Shown: piece by piece, positions 9,291-18,000 of the stretch | Position numbering within the stretch: position 1 is the first letter of the stretch | Layout of the letters: the number at the start of each line of letters is the position of its first letter | Source: Variovorax dokdonensis | Lineage (GTDB): Bacteria; Pseudomonadota; Gammaproteobacteria; Burkholderiales; Burkholderiaceae_C | Direction of reading: 5' to 3' | Length of the DNA: 64,000 nt | Assembly (NCBI RefSeq): GCF_030316895.1 | Contig: NZ_JASZYV010000002.1 | Coordinates: forward strand, 434,001 to 498,000 | The notes under the pieces: model-generated | Seen by the model: only the letters and a program-made list of their open reading frames with translations | Databases searched by the model: none | What the model was told of the DNA's origin: nothing | Translations under genes and position numbers: made by a program

Positions 9291-10868
9291 TTACTTGTCG
9301 AGCGCCCAGAAGACGGGCATGCCCGACCACAGCTTGTCCAGGCCCTTCAGGTTGGCGCTGGCGGCATAGGCTGCCGAGTACTGACCGGCGTTCACGTAGG
9401 GCATGGCTTCGTAGGCGCGCTTCTGGAAGGCGTCGAGCAGCTCCTTGCGTTTGGCAGGGTTCGTCTCCTTGATCCAGGCGGTGCGCAGTTCGTCCAGTGG
9501 CTTGTCGCAGGGCCAGCCCGGCAGGCTGGTGCCGCAGGCCGCGCCGAGGTAGGCATTGGCGATGGGCGAGTTGGCGTCGAACTCGCCAGCCACCGTGACG
9601 TACATGTTCCAGCCGCCGGATTCGGGCGCATCCTTCTTGGCGCGGCGTGCGCCGATGGAGGCCCAGTCGGAGTTCTGCATGTCGACGTTGATGCCGATGC
9701 TGCGCATGGTCTGCGCCGCCATTAGCGCCTCGGCGTTGAGGTAGGTGATGTCGGTCGGCACCAGCAGCACCACCTTCTCGCCCTTGTAGCCCGATTCCGC
9801 CAGCAGCGCCTTGGCCTTGGCGATGTCGGGCTTGCGGAATGGCTCCGCGCCGGCGGCCGTCTCGTTGGGGCCACCGCAGATGAAGAACGTGGCGCAGTAG
9901 GTCACGCGCATGTCGAGCGGATAGCCCATGGCGGCCGTGAACTTCTCCTGGTTGGTCGCCATCGCCACCGCCTGCCGCGCCTTGGCGTTGTTGAAGGGCG
10001 GGAACATGTGATTGAAGACCAGGAAGCCCTGGTAGGCACCACCCGAGCCGATCTTCACGCTGGTGTCGGTGCGCAGCGGCGCGATGTAGTCGGCCGGCAG
10101 TTGTTCGACGAAATCGACTTCGCCGCGCTTGAGGGCGGCCACCGCGCTGTTGGCGTCGGGAATGTAGAGCCATTCGACGCGATCGACGTGGCTCTTCTTG
10201 CTTCCCGAAAGGCCGCTCGGCGCTTCGCTGCGCGGCACGTAGTTCGGGTTGCGAACGAACACCACCTTGTTTCCGGGCACCCATTCGTCGCGCTTGAAGA
10301 TGTAGGGGCCGGAGCCCAGCACTTCGGTCATCGGCGAAGTGGTCGGCAGCTTGGCCAGGCGCTCGGGCAGGATCACCGGCGGAAAGCCCGAGGGCTTGGC
10401 CAGTGCGTCGAGCACCATGCCGAAGGGCTCGTTGAGCGTGAGCGTGAAGTTGCGTTCGTCCACCGCCTTCCATTGCGCGCCGGCAGCGCCCATGGCGCGG
10501 CCAAGGCTGTCCTTGGCACCCCAGCGCTGCAGCGAGGCGACGGCATCGGCCGAGGTGACCGGCGTGCCGTCGGAGAACTTGAGCCCGGGGCGCAGCGTGA
10601 AGCTCCACTCCTTGCCGTCCTTCGAGGTCGTGTACTTCTCGACCATCTGCGGCTGCGGCTTGCTGTTGGCGTCTTGCGCGAACAGCGTGTCGTAGACCAT
10701 GTAGCCGAAGTTGCGCGAGATGTAGGCGGTGGTGAACGTCGGGTCGAGGATCTTCAGATCCGCATGGGCCACGACCTTGAGCGTCTTGGTCTGGGCCAGC
10801 ACGGGGAGGCTGATCCCCGCCAGGCCAATGACGCCCAGGGCAAGGGCGGCGAGTTTGCGTCGGTTCAT
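9291..10868 (-). CDS. dppA: Periplasmic substrate-binding protein, family 5 (peptide/opine type)
   Basis: Solute-binding protein of 525 aa that delivers substrate to the adjacent permeases. A Sec signal peptide (MNRRKLAALALG...) ends at about VLA-QT, residues 25-26. The mature protein shows the family 5 pattern: YDTLFAQD, WSFTLRPGLKFSDGTPVTSADAV near residues 93-114, GSGPYIFKRDEWVPG, and the late Cys pair AACGTSLPGWPC. Family 5 members bind peptides, opines or glutathione; the operon suggests D-residue-containing peptides or N-acyl-D-amino acids, which is inference. Confidence 0.92.
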   Translation of the reverse strand: MNRRKLAALALGVIGLAGISLPVLAQTKTLKVVAHADLKILDPTFTTAYISRNFGYMVYDTLFAQDANSKPQPQMVEKYTTSKDGKEWSFTLRPGLKFSDGTPVTSADAVASLQRWGAKDSLGRAMGAAGAQWKAVDERNFTLTLNEPFGMVLDALAKPSGFPPVILPERLAKLPTTSPMTEVLGSGPYIFKRDEWVPGNKVVFVRNPNYVPRSEAPSGLSGSKKSHVDRVEWLYIPDANSAVAALKRGEVDFVEQLPADYIAPLRTDTSVKIGSGGAYQGFLVFNHMFPPFNNAKARQAVAMATNQEKFTAAMGYPLDMRVTYCATFFICGGPNETAAGAEPFRKPDIAKAKALLAESGYKGEKVVLLVPTDITYLNAEALMAAQTMRSIGINVDMQNSDWASIGARRAKKDAPESGGWNMYVTVAGEFDANSPIANAYLGAACGTSLPGWPCDKPLDELRTAWIKETNPAKRKELLDAFQKRAYEAMPYVNAGQYSAAYAASANLKGLDKLWSGMPVFWALDK

Positions 10869-10911
10869 CTGGAGTTCTCCTCTGGGTGGTCGAAAACGAA
10901 GAAGGTCGGAA

Positions 10912-12363
10912 TCAGGTGGCAGCGCCGATGGGCCACTTGGGCAGGCGCGCCTTGCGATAGGGCAGGGTGTTCAGGTCGAGCGTGACGGCACCGGGCGCAC
11001 CGGCGTAGATGACATGCGCGGCCACTTTCGAGAAGGACGCGTAGAAGTGCTGCGACGACTTGACCACGATGATCTTCTTGGCCGCCAGATCGCAGCCCAG
11101 CTGCGTGAACAGGTCGGTGCCCATGGCCTGGTTGCGCAGGGTGATGAGCACGATCTCGATGCCGTCGGCATCGAGCAACGCGCAGTCGCCCAGCGGCACC
11201 GGCGTGTTGGCCAGGCCGGTCATCACCATGTCCGGATGCAGCGCCTTGACGGTGCACATGAGGTCCATCGGCTGGCCCGACAGGGGGCTGATCTTGCCGC
11301 CCACGCGCATCGCCAGGCGTGCGCCCTCGCCGGCCTCGAAGGCAATGCGCACGGCGATCGGGTCCCACAGCGGGCCGAGCGCCGCGTTGCGGATACCGCG
11401 CTCCACCATGCGGCGCAGGATGAAGGTGCTGTCGCTGGCGGCGCCACCGCCTGGGTTGTCGGCGCCGTCGGCCAGCACGACCGGCCCGCCGTCGAAGGCA
11501 AGCGCCTGGTCGAGCGATTCGTCGATGCCGGGGTAGCGCACCGTCAATGCGTCGCGCATGCCGATCAGCTCGTCCGCCAGGCGTCGCGCCAGCGTGTTGG
11601 CCTGGGAGGCATCGCCATCCGTGTAGACCAGCAGCTTGGTGCCCATCTCCGGCACGTCGCCCCACGAGAAGCCGTGAGCCACCGAGATCGACAGCACCCC
11701 GTTCTTGCCCTCCATGGCCTGGATGCGGTCGACGAAGCCACGCGCTGGTTCGCGCGAGGTGTGCATGGTCACGATCATGTCGCAGTCGACCATCGCCGCC
11801 ACCGGCTTGATCTTCTTCTGCACCATGGCGGCGCACAGGTCGACCAGTTCGAGTCCGCGTTCGAGCACGTCGGTGTGCGGGTATTCCTTGAATGCGATCA
11901 GCAGGTCGGACTTCTCGACCATCAGCGGCGTGAGGTGGCTGTGCGGATCGAGCTCGGCACCCACCACCACGTCGGGCCCGACGATGTCGCGAACCCGCGC
12001 GAGCAGGTCGCCCTCGCAGTCGTCGTAGCCGTCGGCCACCATCGCACCGTGCAGGCCGAGCACCACCATGTCGACCGGCAGCGCCTTGCGCAGGTCGGCC
12101 AGCAGTTCCTCGCGCAGCGTCTCGTAGGCGTGGCGCGTGGTCGTGCCGCTGGGCTGCGCGCCGGCCACCATGCCTTCGACCAGGTCCCAGCCCTGGTCCT
12201 TGCCGCGCAGGCGGGCGGCCCACAGCGGGCCCGAGAAGAAGGTCATCGCGTCCGGATGCTGGCCGGCCGGAAAGTAGCCGCGGTCGCGAAACGATGCCAG
12301 GCCGGTGGGCATGGGGCCGAAGGTGTTGGTTTCGGTGGCGAGTGAGCCGCTGAACACGCGCAT
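10912..12363 (-). CDS. M81-family metallopeptidase (MlrC-like)
   Basis: Zinc-dependent peptidase of family M81, 483 aa, related to microcystinase MlrC of microcystin degraders. Seen: opening MRVFSGSLATETNTF, the metal-site segment ELDPHSHLT followed about 25 residues later by EYPHTD, GLHGAMVADG at about residues 100-110, and the C-terminal MlrC domain (DGADNPGGGAASDST). ATG 12363 gives the family N-terminus; the open frame beyond it is unrelated. Family members act on peptides with unusual or D-residues. Position between the dehydrogenase and the transporter supports peptide catabolism; the true substrate is unknown. Confidence 0.85.
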   Translation of the reverse strand: MRVFSGSLATETNTFGPMPTGLASFRDRGYFPAGQHPDAMTFFSGPLWAARLRGKDQGWDLVEGMVAGAQPSGTTTRHAYETLREELLADLRKALPVDMVVLGLHGAMVADGYDDCEGDLLARVRDIVGPDVVVGAELDPHSHLTPLMVEKSDLLIAFKEYPHTDVLERGLELVDLCAAMVQKKIKPVAAMVDCDMIVTMHTSREPARGFVDRIQAMEGKNGVLSISVAHGFSWGDVPEMGTKLLVYTDGDASQANTLARRLADELIGMRDALTVRYPGIDESLDQALAFDGGPVVLADGADNPGGGAASDSTFILRRMVERGIRNAALGPLWDPIAVRIAFEAGEGARLAMRVGGKISPLSGQPMDLMCTVKALHPDMVMTGLANTPVPLGDCALLDADGIEIVLITLRNQAMGTDLFTQLGCDLAAKKIIVVKSSQHFYASFSKVAAHVIYAGAPGAVTLDLNTLPYRKARLPKWPIGAAT

Positions 12364-12409
12364 CGTGGGTCGCTCCTGGAGATTGAAGGTCAATGGGGTT
12401 GCTGTGCGA

Positions 12410-13582
12410 TCAGGCCGCCAGGCTGGCGGTTCGTGCGCGCAGGCGCGCCGGCGAAAGCATCTCGGCCGTGAGTCCGAAGCTCGCCACATGCGCCGGCACC
12501 GGCAGGCCGCGCACCAGCGCCGCGCAGGTCTCGCCCATCGCGGGCGAGGTCTGGATGCCATAGCCGCCCTGGGCGGCCACCCAGAAGAACCCGGGCACTG
12601 CGTCGTCATAGCCGCCGACCAGATCGCCATCGGCCACGAACGAGCGCAGCCCGGCCCAGGTGCGCGTGGGCCGGCGGATGCTCAGGTCGCACGCCTCTTC
12701 CAGCCGATGGATGGCGATGGCGATGTCCATCTCTTCGGGCTGCACGTCCTGCGGATCGACCGGGTCGGCATTGGCGGGCGAGCCCAGCAACATGCCGGCG
12801 TCGGGCTTCATGTACCAGTCTTCGTCGGCGCCGATGACCATCGGCCATCCGCTGGCATCGACGCCTTCCGGCGGCGCGAAGATGAAGGCGGAGCGGCGGC
12901 GCGGCTCCAGGCCTATCGGCTGAGCGCCCGCCAGCGCCGCGAGTGCATCGGCCCACGCGCCGGCGGCGTTGACGACCACCGGTGCCTGGTAGACGGCGCC
13001 GCCGGCATGCACCTGCCATTGGTCGCCCTCGCGGTGCATGGCGGTGACTTCGGCGTCGCACACCAGTTCACCGCCCTGGCGGCGCATGCCGCGCAGGAAG
13101 CCCTGGTGGATGGCGTGGACGTCCATGTCGGACGCGTCGGGCTCGAACACGGCGCCGAGCACGCGTTCCGGTCGCAGGACCGGCACCATGGCCTGCGCTT
13201 CGGCGGCGCTGAGGCGACGGGCTTGCGGCGCGACGGACTGCAGCACCTGCCAATGCGCGTCGAGCTGCGCCGCCTGCTCGAAGTTGGCGACGAACACCGC
13301 GCCGCGCGGCGTGAGCAACGGATCGTCGCCGAAGTGAGCCGGCGGGCTGGTGAAAAAGGCCCGGCTTGCCATGGTGAGCGCGCGCACCTGGGGCGTGCCA
13401 TAGCTTTCCATGAAGACGGCGGCGGAGCGGCCCGTGGAGTGATAGCCCGGCTGGCTCTCGCGTTCGAGCAGGATGACGCGGCCATGCGCGGCCAGGCTGT
13501 GCGCCACCGATGCGCCGGCAATGCCGCCTCCCACGACCAGGTAGTCGGCAGTGCGTGCGGCGGGGGCTGTCTGTGGGCTCAT
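12410..13582 (-). CDS. dauA: FAD-dependent D-amino-acid dehydrogenase, DauA-like
   Basis: DAO-superfamily flavoprotein, 390 aa, oxidising D-amino acids to imino acids. The FAD motif is VVGGGIAGAS (residues 16-25), followed by LLERESQPGYHSTGRSAA. Blocks RRRSAFIFAPPEGVD, WYMKPDAGMLLGSPANADPVD, WAGLRSFVADGDLVGGY and FFWVAAQGGYGIQTS closely match Pseudomonas aeruginosa D-arginine dehydrogenase as I remember it, including the active-site Tyr of WYMKPDAG and Arg of GLRSFV. The loop after SAA differs: the His that contacts substrate there in the Pseudomonas enzyme is Val56, so preference for D-Arg/D-Lys is uncertain. First gene of the operon. Confidence 0.88.
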   Translation of the reverse strand: MSPQTAPAARTADYLVVGGGIAGASVAHSLAAHGRVILLERESQPGYHSTGRSAAVFMESYGTPQVRALTMASRAFFTSPPAHFGDDPLLTPRGAVFVANFEQAAQLDAHWQVLQSVAPQARRLSAAEAQAMVPVLRPERVLGAVFEPDASDMDVHAIHQGFLRGMRRQGGELVCDAEVTAMHREGDQWQVHAGGAVYQAPVVVNAAGAWADALAALAGAQPIGLEPRRRSAFIFAPPEGVDASGWPMVIGADEDWYMKPDAGMLLGSPANADPVDPQDVQPEEMDIAIAIHRLEEACDLSIRRPTRTWAGLRSFVADGDLVGGYDDAVPGFFWVAAQGGYGIQTSPAMGETCAALVRGLPVPAHVASFGLTAEMLSPARLRARTASLAA

Positions 13583-13597
13583 CGGTCAGGGGATCGT

Positions 13598-13627
13598 TCT
13601 ATATCGCGGCGGCAAGTCTATTGACAA
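13598..13627 (-). promoter_or_regulatory. Putative promoter of the D-amino-acid operon
   Basis: Minus-strand TTGTCA (13627-13622), 18 bases, TATAGA (13603-13598), with ATG 13582 about 15 bases further on. The first ATTTGC-N6-GCAAA dyad lies directly upstream of the -35 element. Confidence 0.5.
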
Positions 13628-13725
13628 ATTTGCGCATAAGCAAATCAATGGCAGGGCTTTCCGGGTAAACACGGGTGCATCTTCATGGTGCAATTTGCGT
13701 TCAAGCAATTTGCATTCACGCAAAA
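13628..13725. promoter_or_regulatory. Three repeated dyad operators (ATTTGC-N6-GCAAA)
   Basis: Three near-identical inverted repeats lie between the divergent dauA-like gene and the XRE-cupin regulator: ATTTGC-GCATAA-GCAAAT (13628-13645), ATTTGC-GTTCAA-GCAATT (13693-13710) and ATTTGC-ATTCAC-GCAAAA (13708-13725). Spacer length is 6 in all; sites 2 and 3 are offset by 15 bases. The stretch is AT-rich against its surroundings. Most simply these are binding sites of the adjacent regulator acting on both promoters. Confidence 0.75.
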
Positions 13726-13810
13726 TGCGAGCCAGGTCCGAAATGGCGAGCTCGCATGCCATCCGAGCGCTGCTGGCAGAATCCAGCACGGTAAGAACAG
13801 GAACACATCC

Positions 13811-14476
13811 GTGAAGAACCCTTCACCTGCACCCGCCGCCAAGCCGAACGCCGAAGCGCACACGCTCGATCGCGAGACCTTCGGCAAGCGGCTGCGCGCC
13901 GCGCGCAAGCACTTCGGGTGGACGCTGATGCAGCTTTCGGAGCGATCGGGGGTGTCGATCACCACCATCTCGCGCGCCGAGCGCGGCCAGTTGGCGCTGG
14001 GCTACGAGAACTTCGCCGCGCTCGGCCAGGCGCTGCAGATGGACATGGGGGCGCTGTTCGCCGAAGCAGGCCGCAAGAACAAGCCCTTTGCGGGGCCGGT
14101 GGTCACGCGCAGCGGCGAAGGCGTGGTGTATCGCGGCGCGTCGATGACGTACGAGTTCCTGGGCACCGAATCGGTCGGCAAGCGCATGACGCCGGCGCTG
14201 GTCAAGGTGCATGCGCGCTCGGTCGGTCCGGAAGACTTCGTGCGCCATCCGGGCGAGGAGTTCGCGCTGGTGCTGTCAGGCGCGATCGAGGTGCATTTCG
14301 ACACGGGCGAGGTGGTCAAACTGTCGCGCGGCGATTCGCTCTACTTCGACAGCCGCATCGGCCATGCCTACATGAGCGTGAGCCGCGAACTCGCTCGGGT
14401 GATCGGCGTCATCAGCGAGCCGGGCACGCCCACGCAGGCGGGGCATGGCAGCGGCTGGCTGGCTGACATGCGTTGA
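13811..14476 (+). CDS. XRE-type regulator with C-terminal cupin domain
   Basis: Transcription factor of 221 aa. An XRE helix-turn-helix occupies about residues 20-75 (FGKRLRAARKHFGWTLMQLSERSGVS, TTISRAERGQLALGYEN) and a cupin sensor about 135-205 (VRHPGEEFALVLSGAIEVHFDTGE, SLYFDSRIGHAYMS). GTG 13811 is chosen: AGGAAC lies 8 bases upstream, and the extra 42 residues of the longer frame (from 13685) are translated operator DNA. It is divergent from the D-amino-acid operon across three repeated dyads, so it probably controls that operon in response to a carboxylate or amino-acid ligand bound by the cupin. Confidence 0.88.
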   Translation: MKNPSPAPAAKPNAEAHTLDRETFGKRLRAARKHFGWTLMQLSERSGVSITTISRAERGQLALGYENFAALGQALQMDMGALFAEAGRKNKPFAGPVVTRSGEGVVYRGASMTYEFLGTESVGKRMTPALVKVHARSVGPEDFVRHPGEEFALVLSGAIEVHFDTGEVVKLSRGDSLYFDSRIGHAYMSVSRELARVIGVISEPGTPTQAGHGSGWLADMR

Positions 14477-14487
14477 GGCGGTGAAAG

Positions 14488-14928
14488 TTACCGGGCCGCC
14501 GGCTTGGCAAACAGCTGGTCGACCAGTTCGGTGAGCTTGGGTTCGGTGCGCACGAACTTGTTCAAGTTCGCGCCGCCCGATAGCGAGTCGTAGATGGCTC
14601 GACCGGCTTCCTTTCCCTCCGCGTATACGCGCAGGTCAGCGCGGGCCAGATAGATGGCAAGGTCCCAACGGTAGATGGCCTCGTAGGTACTGAGCAGTGG
14701 GCACGAATCCACCGGGGCCTTGTCAGGAAGGCTGCGGACTAGGAAGCCCTTGCGCTCGAGCACGCCTACGTAGACATCGTGAAAACCGTCCTGAACCACT
14801 TCGCTGTTCCGGACGACACAGAGATCTTGCGAGGCTTGCCCCAACGTGTAGGGCGACACCTGTTGCGTGATCGAGCAGCCCGAAGCGGTCAAGACAACTG
14901 CCGCAAGGACGATGAAGCGGGAATACAT
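14488..14928 (-). CDS. Small lipoprotein
   Basis: Secreted lipoprotein of 146 aa with a short signal peptide and lipobox LTASGC (Cys18). The mature part holds VVRNSEVVQDGFHDVYVGVLERKGF and a Cys at CPLLSTYEAIYRWDLAIYLARADL, a pattern I associate with the Sbal_3080-type lipoproteins of unknown role, but this link is from memory. It ends 12 bases from the regulator stop (convergent) and may share a transcript with nothing else; the cupin gene upstream ends 15 bases before its start on the same strand. Confidence 0.75.
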   Translation of the reverse strand: MYSRFIVLAAVVLTASGCSITQQVSPYTLGQASQDLCVVRNSEVVQDGFHDVYVGVLERKGFLVRSLPDKAPVDSCPLLSTYEAIYRWDLAIYLARADLRVYAEGKEAGRAIYDSLSGGANLNKFVRTEPKLTELVDQLFAKPAAR

Positions 14929-14943
14929 GCAATGCCCTCCGTA

Positions 14944-15348
14944 TCACTCGTCGTTCACCGTCTCCGGCTCCGCCGGCACCAGGACTTCGAGCAGTTCGCA
15001 ATCGTCGGACCAGCCTACCACCGTGTGGCGGATGCCGGGCGGCTGAACCCACGACGAGCCGGCCACCAGGCGCTGGCGGCCGATCCCTTCGAAGTCGGTC
15101 TCGAACCAACCCTTGAGGCAATACACCATCTGGAACTGCACGTTGTGGTGGTGCTTGCGGCTCAGGCTCGGATGGAAGGGCGCCGTCATGCGGATCACCT
15201 GCGCCTGCGCCAGGCCGCCCGTGGCCGCCGCGACGCCCAGGTCGCGGTACGACGAATAGTCGCGCAGGCCGTCGCGCTTGAACGCAGCTTCGTCGTGATG
15301 GCTGATGGCGAAGTGTTGTGCCTTGCCGTCGTCGGGCATGGGTTGCAT
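14944..15348 (-). CDS. Cupin-domain protein
   Basis: Single-domain cupin, 134 aa, cytoplasmic. The metal-binding pattern is visible: HHHNVQFQMVYCLKGWFETDF at about residues 66-86 (motif 1 His cluster with the downstream Glu) and PPGIRHTV at about 103-110 (motif 2 His). Such small cupins act as dioxygenases, isomerases or sensors; nothing here fixes the substrate. It precedes the lipoprotein gene by 15 bases and follows a strong terminator of the symporter side. Confidence 0.8.
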   Translation of the reverse strand: MQPMPDDGKAQHFAISHHDEAAFKRDGLRDYSSYRDLGVAAATGGLAQAQVIRMTAPFHPSLSRKHHHNVQFQMVYCLKGWFETDFEGIGRQRLVAGSSWVQPPGIRHTVVGWSDDCELLEVLVPAEPETVNDE

Positions 15349-15377
15349 GGTGTGTCTCCGTTGGCCGCGTGAAATGG

Positions 15378-15404
15378 AAAAGGCCCGGCGCGGGCCGGGC
15401 CTTT
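15378..15404. terminator. Bidirectional hairpin terminator
   Basis: AAAGGCCCGGC and GCCGGGCCTTT form a long GC stem around a short GCG-rich loop, with A-runs on one side and T-runs on the other. It sits in the gap between the symporter end (15451) and the cupin start (15348), both on the minus strand, so it should stop transcription from the symporter operon. Confidence 0.75.
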
Positions 15405-15450
15405 CATTGTGGGCGCATTGGCGCGCCCGCGTCGTGTTTGCTGTCAGGCG

Positions 15451-17568
15451 TCAGGCGCGCTTGAGGTCCGGATAGCGCACGTGCGTCACCAGTTCCTGCG
15501 TCTCGCGCTTGGGTGCTCCGGTCAGCAGGCTCACGATGATGATGACCGCGAAGCCGACCGGCACGCCGAACAGACCGGCCGAGATGGGCTGGATGTCCCA
15601 CCACAACTGCACCGGGCTGGTCACGCCGAAGATGGAGCGCATCCACGGCTGCGTGGTGGCCATGTAGTAGAAGGTGACGCCCAGCCCGCACAGCATGCCG
15701 AGCGAGGCGCCCCATTTGTTGGCCCGTTTCCAGAAGATGCCCAGCACGAGTGCCGGGAAGAAGGACGCCGCGGCGAACGAGAAGGCGGCCGATACCAGGA
15801 ACAGGATGTCCGCCGGTTTCTGCACCGCTACCGCCGCCGCGCACAACGCCACCACGAGCAGCAGCGCCTTCGACACCGCCACGCGGCGCGAGGCCGGAGC
15901 GTTCGGGTCGATCATCTTGTAGTAGAGGTCATGGCTGAGCGCGTTGGCGATCGTCAGCAGCAGGCCGTCGGCGGTCGACAGCGCCGCCGCGAGGCCGCCT
16001 GCGGCCACCATGCCGGAGATCACGTAGGGCAACCCTCCGATCTCAGGCGTGGCCAGCACGATGATGTCGCCGCCGATCTTCATCTCCGACAGCTGGAAGA
16101 TGCCGTCCTTGTTCACGTCCGTGACCGACAGCAGCGATGGATCGACCGCGGACCAGTTCGCGATCCATGCCGGTAACTTGTCGAATGGCGTTCCCACCAG
16201 CACGTTGAAGACCTCGAACTTCACCAGCACCGCCAGGGCAGGTGCCGTGAAGTAGAGCAGGAAGATGAAGAACAGCGACCACGACACCGACTCGCGCGCC
16301 TCCCTGACCGAAGGCGTCGTGTAGTAGCGCATCAGGATGTGCGGCAGCGCGGCCGTGCCGACCATCAGGCAGAACACCAGCGCCAGGAAGTTGCGCCTGG
16401 AGGTGTCGAACGCCTTTTGAGCCGCTGCATCGCCGTTGGGGTCGCCCGCATAGATCTGCGCATGGTTGGGCATGCCGCCCAGCGGCCTGGCCTGGGCCGT
16501 GTTGGCAGCGCGTGCCGCTGTCCAGGCCTTGCGTGCGGCCGCTTCGTCGGCAGGCACGGCAGCCAGCGCCTGGCGTGCGGCATCGATCTGCTCGGCCGTG
16601 CCGCCGGATGCCTGCAACTCGGTGACCTTGCGCTGCGCCGCCGCACGCTCCGCGTTGAGCGATTCGGGCAGGCCCTTGATCTTGGCGTCGAACTCCGCGG
16701 CGCGGGCCTTGAAGATGTTGACCACCTCCAGCTCCTTCGGGTCGGTGCGCAGTTCGTCGCCGCGCTTCGACACCTTCTCGAGCTGATAGCCATAGATGGC
16801 CTGCGGCACCGGCACGCCGGTCTGCTTCACCGACAGCCACACCACCGGGATCATGTAGGCAATGATCAGGATGATGTATTGCGCCACCTGCGTCCACGTG
16901 ACGGCGCGCATGCCGCCGAGGAACGAGCACACCAGGATGCCGGCCAGGCCCACGAAGATCCCGACCTCGAAGGCCAGTCCCGACAGCCGCGCGGTAATCA
17001 GGCCCACGCCGTAGATCTGCGCCACCACATACGTGAAGGAGCACAGGATCGCCGCCCCGATGCCGATCAGGCGAGGCAGGTTGCCTTCGTAGCGCGCGCC
17101 CAGGAAGTCCGGGATGGTGAACTGCCCGAACTTGCGCAGGTAGGGCGCCAGCAGCAGTGCGACGAGGCAGTAGCCGCCCGTCCAGCCCAGGATGAAGGCC
17201 AGGCCGCCGTAGCCCGTCAGGTACAGCGTTCCCGCCATGCCGATGAACGAGGCCGCGCTCATCCAGTCGGCGCCCGTGGCCATGCCGTTGTAGATGGCCG
17301 GCACGCGACGCCCCGCCACGTAGTACTCGGCCGCGTCCGTGGTGCGGCTCATGATCCCGATGCCCGCATAGAGCAGCACGGTGGCCAGCAGGAAGATGAA
17401 GCCGATCCAGTTGCGCGGCAGGCCCATCTGCTCCAGCACCGCCAGGACGATGATGAAGGCGATGAAGCCGCCGGTGTACCAGCCATACACCTTGTTGAGC
17501 TGCTGCTTGAAGGCGCGCCGGTCGCTGGCGCTCGAGGCGCTGGCGCTTGATCCGAATGTTCCAGCCAT
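15451..17568 (-). CDS. Sodium:solute symporter, VC_2705 type (acetate/pyruvate-like)
   Basis: Large inner-membrane symporter of the SSS family, 705 aa, likely taking up a short carboxylate with sodium. It has the SSS core: GADWMSAASFIGMAGTLYL, PDFLGARYEGNLPRLIG, MRAVTWTQVAQYIILI, GGLAAALSTADGLLLTIANALSHDLY. A hydrophilic stretch of about 145 residues (roughly 257-400) is inserted between membrane helices. Residues 484-495 (DVNKDGIFQLSE) form a perfect EF-hand loop. The gene begins 1 base after the stop of the DUF4212 gene; this pairing is usual for the VC_2705 group. Start ATG 17568. Confidence 0.9.
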   Translation of the reverse strand: MAGTFGSSASASSASDRRAFKQQLNKVYGWYTGGFIAFIIVLAVLEQMGLPRNWIGFIFLLATVLLYAGIGIMSRTTDAAEYYVAGRRVPAIYNGMATGADWMSAASFIGMAGTLYLTGYGGLAFILGWTGGYCLVALLLAPYLRKFGQFTIPDFLGARYEGNLPRLIGIGAAILCSFTYVVAQIYGVGLITARLSGLAFEVGIFVGLAGILVCSFLGGMRAVTWTQVAQYIILIIAYMIPVVWLSVKQTGVPVPQAIYGYQLEKVSKRGDELRTDPKELEVVNIFKARAAEFDAKIKGLPESLNAERAAAQRKVTELQASGGTAEQIDAARQALAAVPADEAAARKAWTAARAANTAQARPLGGMPNHAQIYAGDPNGDAAAQKAFDTSRRNFLALVFCLMVGTAALPHILMRYYTTPSVREARESVSWSLFFIFLLYFTAPALAVLVKFEVFNVLVGTPFDKLPAWIANWSAVDPSLLSVTDVNKDGIFQLSEMKIGGDIIVLATPEIGGLPYVISGMVAAGGLAAALSTADGLLLTIANALSHDLYYKMIDPNAPASRRVAVSKALLLVVALCAAAVAVQKPADILFLVSAAFSFAAASFFPALVLGIFWKRANKWGASLGMLCGLGVTFYYMATTQPWMRSIFGVTSPVQLWWDIQPISAGLFGVPVGFAVIIIVSLLTGAPKRETQELVTHVRYPDLKRA

Positions 17569-17569
17569 T

Positions 17570-17830
17570 TCAGCCCTCCTCGGCAACGCCGTGTTCGATG
17601 TCCAGGCGCGCCATGTAGCGCGCGTAGAACCAGATGATCACCACATACACGACCAGTGCCCCTTGCGCAGCCACCCAGAAGCTGAACGGCCAGCCGAAGA
17701 AATTGAAGCTCAGGTCGCGGGCGAAATAGCCGATCACGAAGGTCACGAAGAACCAGATCGCCAGGAGGATCCCGGTCATCCGCAGGTTCTTGCGCCAGTA
17801 GTCGCGCTGCGTTTCCGTCAAGTCATCCAT
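17570..17830 (-). CDS. DUF4212 small symporter subunit
   Basis: Membrane protein of 86 aa with two hydrophobic segments (about residues 19-39 and 50-72: MTGILLAIWFFVTFVIGYFA, FWVAAQGALVVYVVIIWFYA) and the YWRKNLR start typical of DUF4212. These proteins are co-encoded with VC_2705-type sodium symporters and probably form a complex. An ATG at 17848 is in frame, but AGGAGA lies 7 bases before ATG 17830, which decides the start. Confidence 0.9.
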   Translation of the reverse strand: MDDLTETQRDYWRKNLRMTGILLAIWFFVTFVIGYFARDLSFNFFGWPFSFWVAAQGALVVYVVIIWFYARYMARLDIEHGVAEEG

Positions 17831-18000
17831 TTGCTGTGTCTCCTGCATCGCGGCGCGATGCGAGCGTTCTTGCCGACTTGCACATGCACGCCGCCGCCCC
17901 GCCGGTCTGGCTGGTCGGATGCGTACGCTTTCGGCCCGCTTCTTGGAGTTGTGTGGCGGGAAGGAACTCGGTGCCTCCTCGGCATCCGATTCCGTTCGGT

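Noticed and set aside
13685..13810. Longer N-terminus for the XRE-cupin regulator
   Set aside because: The extra residues translate the operator dyads and lack conservation; GTG 13811 has a ribosome-binding site.
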